Assembly (NCBI GenBank): GCA_905236535.1
Contig: CAJOQN010000048.1
Coordinates: 1-10,631, forward strand
Direction of reading: 5' to 3'
Length of the DNA stretch: 10,631 bases
Source of the DNA: an uncultured Bacilli bacterium
GTDB lineage: Bacteria > Bacillota_I > Bacilli_A > RFN20 > CAG-826
Part shown: positions 5,988 through 10,631 of the stretch, one piece after another
Layout: every line of letters starts with the position of its first letter
Numbering within the stretch: the first letter of the stretch is position 1
Notes under the pieces: generated by a model
What the model was told of the DNA's origin: nothing
The model's database searches: none
The model's input: only the letters and a program-made list of their open reading frames with translations
Made by a program: the position numbers and the translations under genes

Positions 5988-7325
5988 TTATTCCCAACGG
6001 AGATTGTTTGCCATCTTATAAAGCATTCTTGTATTCAAGGAAATATAAGTATCAAAGGTTGATTCAAATTTTCCGTCTTCACTATATTGGATATCCACCT
6101 TTAAGGTTGTGGTATCTGGAGCGAAGATAAAGTAATTATAATTACCAATCTCATATTTCCCATCATCAAGTTTGTTATAAGAGAGATCGACATAGGCATC
6201 AAAGGCCGCGACCACTGCAAGGCGATAATAACCTTTACGTTCACTCTTTTTGACGACCATCTTTTCGCTTAATTTAGGAAGGATGAAATCATACAAAGTA
6301 TCTAATGGATTATTAAGGGAAAGCTTTGCTCTTGAATTATCTTCTAAAGCGACGGTGAGTCCAGCGCTCATATGATAGCCTTGGTTAAAAGTGTTGTGAT
6401 AATAAGGATTGTTATAGATTGAAGCAACATCTCCATATAGGAGTGAATCATAATTGTGATCGACTTCATATTTAATCACGTTATGGATTGAATTATTCAT
6501 CTCGTTGATATATGGACCAATCTCGTCGTAATTGAATCTGAGTTCAAGATCTTGGGTATCTAGCTCTTGAGTTGGGCCATAATAGGCCGCGACTCTTTTC
6601 ACTCTTCCGATATAGGAGAGGACAGAGGCTGAAGTCTTGCTTCCATTCATTATCGCATCGATATTATAGAATTCCGTGTTTCTAACCTTAAGGGCGTAAT
6701 TTCTCTTTTCAAGCTTCTCATAAACGGCTTGATATTGCATATCTTGATGAACATATTTAAGCGGGTGATCCCAACCTTTGAAATGATATTGGAATTCTTC
6801 ATCATCATATTCATTTTTGGGTTCTATTCCATCATAGATGATATCTTGATAATACCCGACCACTTGAGAATGGAGAAAATATCTATTTTCATCAAAGAAT
6901 TTACAGGTATAACCTTTGAAATTAGGATTTTCCACAACTTTAAAATTAAAGTTTAATTCAAGGTGAGCGGTTTCCACAGCGAAGGTATGTTCACCGACTT
7001 GTCCGAGCATTGAACGGAATTCAATGGGGATATTAATTTCGCGGAATGGAATTTCCATTCTCACTCCATCCGCATAGAAGACACGGAGTTTAATATCATA
7101 TTCATCCCAGGCCGCAATCATAATCTTATCTGGGATATTGGCCGCGGTAATGGTTTGAACAGCGATTGGATTACCTTCTTCGTCGTTTCTGGCAATTTGC
7201 ACTGGTTCATAATCTGGACCACTAAAGATGAAATCTTCTTTATATTGCGGTTTGTTGCTACAAGCGACACAGGATAAACCACTTATAAGGATTGGGAACA
7301 CTAAGAATAATTTGTTGGCTTTCAT
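5988..7325 (-). CDS. Lipoprotein with Ig-like and InlB-type domains, third gene of the GntR operon
   Basis: 445 residues from the ATG at 7325, chosen because GGGAGGG lies 8 nt upstream (7340-7334) and the protein then begins with a signal peptide (MKANKLFLVFPILISG). An ATG 14 codons earlier has no such support and would bury the signal. The lipid-anchored cysteine is probably Cys22 (CVAC); Cys19 (GLSC) is the alternative, and neither is a textbook lipobox. Residues about 55-130 resemble a bacterial Ig-like group 3 domain (DEYDIKLRVFYADG, then GEHTFAVET). Residues about 139-204 are an InlB/Flg_new-type repeat (YTCKFFD, HFKGWDHPLKYVHQ, YQAVYEK). Residues about 210-445 are not recognised, rich in Tyr and Asn, and contain no enzyme motif I can see. 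It starts 4 nt after the stop of the larger lipoprotein, with its RBS inside that gene, so the two are coupled and may act together at the cell surface. Confidence 0.8.
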   Translation of the reverse strand: MKANKLFLVFPILISGLSCVACSNKPQYKEDFIFSGPDYEPVQIARNDEEGNPIAVQTITAANIPDKIMIAAWDEYDIKLRVFYADGVRMEIPFREINIPIEFRSMLGQVGEHTFAVETAHLELNFNFKVVENPNFKGYTCKFFDENRYFLHSQVVGYYQDIIYDGIEPKNEYDDEEFQYHFKGWDHPLKYVHQDMQYQAVYEKLEKRNYALKVRNTEFYNIDAIMNGSKTSASVLSYIGRVKRVAAYYGPTQELDTQDLELRFNYDEIGPYINEMNNSIHNVIKYEVDHNYDSLLYGDVASIYNNPYYHNTFNQGYHMSAGLTVALEDNSRAKLSLNNPLDTLYDFILPKLSEKMVVKKSERKGYYRLAVVAAFDAYVDLSYNKLDDGKYEIGNYNYFIFAPDTTTLKVDIQYSEDGKFESTFDTYISLNTRMLYKMANNLRWE

Positions 7326-7329
7326 CTTA

Positions 7330-10122
7330 TTAACCCTCCCTGATGGAGATATAAACTCCATAAACATTAAGGTTGCTCATGACATGAGTGAAATCTTTGT
7401 CCCAGTTTAAGAAATAATATTTACTTAAATCGGTATATCTATCTCTCATCTTATCGCTTGGGGCCATCGCTGCAGTTCCTTGAAGGACGTGATCGACAGA
7501 GACAAGGTTTTCTTTTCCGTCGTAGAAATAGACATCATACCATGGGATATCAATGTAATAGGCATCGATAAATAAGGTTTCGTTACCCATCACGATAGTA
7601 TCACCTGGGTGTTTTAATTTGGGGTCACCATCAAGACCGTAAGCTTGGAAATTATGAGCATACATTTCAGGAGCTTCTGGAAGAGTGATGATGGCATTAG
7701 GACGATATTCTCCTAAAAGAATATAGGTATGATATTGGAGTCCGTTGCCCCATGTCTCAAGATAGACTTCGTGAGCGTCATTTGCCACATAGTTCACAGT
7801 GATAGTTCTATCGGAGATAAAACCACACCAATTGGAGACATGAATCATAAAGGTTGTGGTGAATCTCGAAGCCGTGCCATCAGGAACATGGATCGTACCT
7901 TTTTTATCAATCTCTAAGAGACTTGGATTGGCTGGGGTATATGTGAATACATATCCGGTGGAGTCGGTCACTAATGATTTTGGCATTAAGACACCAGAGA
8001 AGATTGAGAATTGATCATCACCTTTAAACTGTCTTTCAACAATTCCATAGCTAAATGGATCAAAACATTCAATCCATAAAGCGTTGGTGTCGTTGATGTT
8101 TAAGGTTTGACTATTCATATCAATGGTCGAATCAGCAATTGAGGACCAATGCTCCATTCCGTTATCGAATTTGATACGGAAGAGATAATCAGACCATAAG
8201 AGTTTATTAATATTTGTTTCAAAGACGAGAATTTTGAATTCAAGTCCGACACGCATTCCACAGGAGACCGAGAGGTCTAAAGAGAGGAAGCCGGTAAAAT
8301 CTTTTTCACCATCTTCACTTTTCATATCCATGACGATGACACCTGCAGCGGTCGCGTTGATATAGAATTCAGCATAGGCTGCTGCTTTAATATAGTCATA
8401 TAATCCAAGGAAGGAAATATTGAATGAGACTCTAAATCCCACTTCGAAGTGAACATTTCCAGCGAAGACGATCATCCAGTTCGTCTCCCCTAAGATTTCA
8501 TTAGAAGCATCGCTTCCTTGGCCAGACATATTGGTGAAGTTGAAGTCGATCTTTGTGGAGTGGACCTCTTTTTTAAACATTCCCATTAATTGGAATCCAG
8601 CATCTAAATAGAATTCCGCTTTAAATCTAATAGTGAGAGGAGCGAAGTAATAGATGTCCGCTTGGAAGAGTGGCCAAGTAGCTTTGCTTCCACTCGTGGA
8701 AGGTTTTAAATCTGGATCTTGTTTGAAATTGTGAAGGATAGAACCATTATCTCCACTTTCAAGCTTTTCAATCTCGTCCTCAAGCTTTTTTTGGAAGGTT
8801 TTATCATCACTTGGGAATTCTGGAACATAGGAGACAGAGAGATCCGCTTTTAAGATGTTGCTCTCTTGTTTGTCTTCGATACATTTGAATTTGTAATCAA
8901 TACCAACTGGGAAAATCCATTTGGTTTTGATTTTAACATTCGCATCAACGAAGTAATCAGTGACTTCTTCATGAGCGAATTCGACAGAGAGATACATCCC
9001 TTCTTTTAATTTGACCCCATAGACTCCCGCGGAGAATCTGGTGGTGACGCGGTTATTGACGATGTTGAAGTTCACTTTGACTTTGAAGTTATCAAAGATT
9101 CCTTTTAAAACATCATATCTGCCATTGATTTGTTCTTCTAAGGCGTGGGCTAAACCACGTGGAAGAGCGGAGTTCTTAAATTGTTGAATTAAGACTTCTT
9201 CGTTAAGGAGGATATCAGCGTCATTTAAATCCATTGGTTGATAAGTCTTAAGTCTATAAGAGCTATAAATATCACTCATTTCTGGGGCGTGATAATGAAT
9301 GGTGGTAATGTAATTAATTTCTTCTTTATAATCAAAAACCCCATAAAAATCGAGATATTTATTTGGATTTCCCTCTTCTGTGACATAGAAGACATCACCC
9401 GCATGAAGTTCGATGAAGTCACCACTATAATCAAAGGTAGCGGTTTGTTCTTCGAAGTTTTGTTGTTTATTAGTGACCTTTTTTAAATCAAGATGAGTAA
9501 TATTACTTTTAAGTTCTTTTTCATCGTATTCATCAAGTTCACTAGGATCGTCTTCAATTTCGATGGTGAGGGTTCTAATGGATTTAGACTTATTTTCAAA
9601 ACACAAGTTTGGATAATCATCACTGATGGTGATTTGATAGACTTCACCATATTCATATCCACCTGGTTTTGTGACGGTAATCTTTTCACCATCTGTCGCT
9701 AAAAGGTTATTACTAGTTGTTTGTCCACCTCTATCCTTAATAGAAATGGTTTTGAGTTCCTTGTTAGCGTTCACGATATTGGTAAATAATGAGGAAATAG
9801 CTTGGAGAGATATATTATCTTCATTGTTATAGATAATGTTGATAACAATGTCTCTTGGAGCGTCGAACATCGTGGAGGAGGTATATGTTCTTGCATCTTC
9901 ATCCACTTCATCTAGATTATTGGATAATGAAGTTTCAAATTCTCCTAAGACAACTTCTCCAGTAGGTGTGGAATCATTGATTGCCTTCGAAATCATAGCT
10001 TCTGTAATTTGATTATTCTCTTTAGAATTTTCATTCTGATGAGAACAACCCGCCAAAAATGTGGTTGAGATTGCTAATGCTCCTAAGACAATACCGAATA
10101 ATTTTGGCTTAAAATTTTTCAT
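7330..10122 (-). CDS. Large multidomain surface lipoprotein, second gene of the GntR operon
   Basis: 930 residues. The signal peptide has a textbook lipobox (LAGC, Cys26), so the protein should be anchored on the outer face of the membrane. After a low-complexity Asn/Glu/Ser linker come an N-terminal beta-rich region (about 85-290) and an acidic stretch (about 188-205). A large central region (about 300-655) of alternating amphipathic strands follows (AEFYLDAGF, NVHFEVGFRVSFNIS, AEFYINATA), whose family I do not recognise. Next come an Ig-like group 2 segment (about 720-780: NPSLLEIDKKGTI, ending TITVNYV) and two degenerate InlB/Flg_new-type repeats (about 783-857 and 862-926). No enzymatic motif is apparent; a surface-exposed structural, binding or adhesive role is plausible. 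It begins 2 nt after the gntR stop codon with only GGA as a weak RBS inside gntR, so its translation probably depends on coupling. Confidence 0.8.
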   Translation of the reverse strand: MKNFKPKLFGIVLGALAISTTFLAGCSHQNENSKENNQITEAMISKAINDSTPTGEVVLGEFETSLSNNLDEVDEDARTYTSSTMFDAPRDIVINIIYNNEDNISLQAISSLFTNIVNANKELKTISIKDRGGQTTSNNLLATDGEKITVTKPGGYEYGEVYQITISDDYPNLCFENKSKSIRTLTIEIEDDPSELDEYDEKELKSNITHLDLKKVTNKQQNFEEQTATFDYSGDFIELHAGDVFYVTEEGNPNKYLDFYGVFDYKEEINYITTIHYHAPEMSDIYSSYRLKTYQPMDLNDADILLNEEVLIQQFKNSALPRGLAHALEEQINGRYDVLKGIFDNFKVKVNFNIVNNRVTTRFSAGVYGVKLKEGMYLSVEFAHEEVTDYFVDANVKIKTKWIFPVGIDYKFKCIEDKQESNILKADLSVSYVPEFPSDDKTFQKKLEDEIEKLESGDNGSILHNFKQDPDLKPSTSGSKATWPLFQADIYYFAPLTIRFKAEFYLDAGFQLMGMFKKEVHSTKIDFNFTNMSGQGSDASNEILGETNWMIVFAGNVHFEVGFRVSFNISFLGLYDYIKAAAYAEFYINATAAGVIVMDMKSEDGEKDFTGFLSLDLSVSCGMRVGLEFKILVFETNINKLLWSDYLFRIKFDNGMEHWSSIADSTIDMNSQTLNINDTNALWIECFDPFSYGIVERQFKGDDQFSIFSGVLMPKSLVTDSTGYVFTYTPANPSLLEIDKKGTIHVPDGTASRFTTTFMIHVSNWCGFISDRTITVNYVANDAHEVYLETWGNGLQYHTYILLGEYRPNAIITLPEAPEMYAHNFQAYGLDGDPKLKHPGDTIVMGNETLFIDAYYIDIPWYDVYFYDGKENLVSVDHVLQGTAAMAPSDKMRDRYTDLSKYYFLNWDKDFTHVMSNLNVYGVYISIREG

Positions 10123-10124
10123 AA

Positions 10125-10499
10125 CTATTGTTCCATTTCTTTGTAAACTTCTTTTACAATTTCTTGAAGTTCTTCCACGCTGTATCGAATTCTTTTAGCT
10201 TCGATCAAGGTGGCTTTGATGTAATTTTCTTTAAAGGTTTTCTTCCTTTGTTTAATCAAGGAATTAAGCGCGCCTTTTTTAACGAACATCCCAATTCCTC
10301 TTTTTTTATAGACAAGTCCTTCTTCAACAAGGATATTGAGTGCTTTGTTTACGGTCGCGATATTAATAGAATAGGTTTTAGATAGATAGGTGGTTGAAGG
10401 AATTTGCTCTTCTTCTTTAATTTGTTCGGAGAGAATGGCTTCTTCTATCCCTCTAACAATTCTGATATAGATCGGTAAACTTTCTTGCAAATTATCCAT
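10125..10499 (-). CDS. GntR-family regulator, YtrA subfamily
   Basis: 124 residues. A winged helix (about 9-75) shows the GntR signature: PIYIRIVRGIEEAI, IPSTTYLSKTYSINIATVNK, ALNILVEEGLVYKKRGIGMF. Only about 48 helical residues follow (ending EELQEIVKEVYKEMEQ), too short for a FadR, HutC or MocR effector domain and typical of YtrA-type dimerisation tails. YtrA regulators usually repress their own operon, often one encoding an ABC exporter, in response to cell-envelope stress or antibiotics. Here the co-transcribed genes are two lipoproteins, and an unseen gene runs divergently. The start has GGAGG 8 nt upstream (10512-10508). The likely binding sites are in the 10525-10580 control region. 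The ligand is unknown. Confidence 0.9.
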   Translation of the reverse strand: MDNLQESLPIYIRIVRGIEEAILSEQIKEEEQIPSTTYLSKTYSINIATVNKALNILVEEGLVYKKRGIGMFVKKGALNSLIKQRKKTFKENYIKATLIEAKRIRYSVEELQEIVKEVYKEMEQ

Positions 10500-10507
10500 G
10501 TTTTAAT

Positions 10508-10560
10508 CCTCCATTGCTTGTTTACATCACTATTTAACCATTTATCCTTTACACTGTCAA
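10508..10560 (-). promoter_or_regulatory. Promoter and RBS of the GntR-lipoprotein operon
   Basis: On the minus strand, a consensus TTGACA (10560-10555), a 17-nt spacer ending TGG, and TTAAAT (10537-10532). The predicted start is near 10525, followed by GGAGG at 10512-10508. It is the best -35 in the window. Confidence 0.75.
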
Positions 10561-10576
10561 TATTTTTGTGTATAAA
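10548..10576 (+). promoter_or_regulatory. Divergent plus-strand promoter
   Basis: TTTACA (10548-10553), a 17-nt spacer ending TGTG, and TATAAA (10571-10576). The predicted start is near 10583. Its -35 is adjacent to the -35 of the GntR operon promoter on the other strand, so the two compete for or share regulation. Confidence 0.6.
10550..10572. promoter_or_regulatory. Candidate GntR operator in the divergent control region
   Basis: TACAC (10550-10554) and GTGTA (10568-10572) form an inverted repeat with centres about 18 nt apart. It covers both -35 boxes and reaches the plus-strand -10. A bound dimer would block both promoters. The arms are short, so this is suggestive only. Confidence 0.35.
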
Positions 10577-10583
10577 ATAATTA

Positions 10584-10606
10584 AGAGGCCACCAAAAACG
10601 ACCTCT
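10584..10606 (+). other. Hairpin at the predicted 5' end of the divergent transcript
   Basis: AGAGGCC (10584-10590) pairs with GACCTCT (10600-10606), one G-U pair, 9-nt loop. It begins at about +2 of the plus-strand transcript. A 5' hairpin can protect mRNA from 5'-end-dependent decay. On the minus strand only a poor T-tract follows, so a terminator is less likely. Confidence 0.4.
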
Positions 10607-10617
10607 ACAAAATCAAA

Positions 10618-10631
10618 AAGGAGACTAAAAT
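10618..10631 (+). other. RBS and probable start of a gene running off the right edge
   Basis: AAGGAG at 10618-10623 is followed six nt later by AT as the last two bases; a G beyond the edge would complete an ATG. With the promoter and leader upstream, this is very likely the start of a plus-strand gene divergent from the GntR operon. Nothing of its product is visible. Confidence 0.5.

Noticed and set aside
7326..7367. Upstream ATG giving a 459-residue form of the smaller lipoprotein
   Set aside because: It would place 14 polar residues before the signal peptide and ignore the strong GGGAGGG at 7340-7334 serving the ATG at 7325.
10584..10606. Terminator for a minus-strand gene to the right
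   Set aside because: The T-tract on the minus strand is interrupted and weak, while the plus-strand promoter, leader and RBS explain the hairpin as a 5' leader element.

Overview
This is a low-GC window from a monoderm, Firmicutes-like bacterium. It has AT-rich intergenic DNA, AGGAGG-type ribosome binding sites, lipobox signal peptides, Rho-independent terminators and TATAAT promoters. TGA appears as a stop twice and all visible Trp codons are TGG, so the standard bacterial code applies, not the Mycoplasma/Spiroplasma code. Surface lipoproteins carrying InlB/Flg_new-type beta repeats would fit a host-associated Bacilli lineage (Erysipelotrichales, RF39 or Acholeplasma-like). That placement is inference.

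Layout. 1-881, plus strand: the 3' part of a Wzx-type polysaccharide flippase and its terminator. 882-1265: no confident protein gene. On the minus strand this stretch holds a probable small RNA of about 100 nt (about 1087 to 990) with its own extended -10 promoter and terminator, and a possible gene remnant with its own terminator. 1266-3434, minus: a secreted lipoprotein combining a propeller-like region, one InlB-type repeat and a catalytically complete endonuclease/exonuclease/phosphatase domain. 3521-4447, minus: cysteine synthase (cysK). 4541-5792, minus: two overlapping genes, a DUF3990 ADP-ribosyltransferase-like protein followed by a helix-turn-helix protein, which look like a toxin-antitoxin pair. 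5988-10499, minus: a tight three-gene operon of a YtrA-type GntR regulator, a 930-residue lipoprotein and a 445-residue lipoprotein. 10500-10631: a divergent control region whose plus-strand transcript leads to a gene starting at the last bases of the window.

How the genes work together. The GntR operon makes two cell-surface lipoproteins of unknown function under a regulator probably controlled from the shared divergent promoter region. In the DUF3990/HTH pair the -10 box sits so close to the toxin start codon that the toxin message should be leaderless, while the HTH gene has a good Shine-Dalgarno sequence. This could bias translation toward the antitoxin. cysK has its own promoter and RBS but lies in the same frame as the HTH gene, separated from it only by one TGA. 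The most interesting parts are the leaderless toxin-antitoxin operon, the small RNA with a Shine-Dalgarno-like complementary motif, and the GntR-controlled lipoprotein operon.
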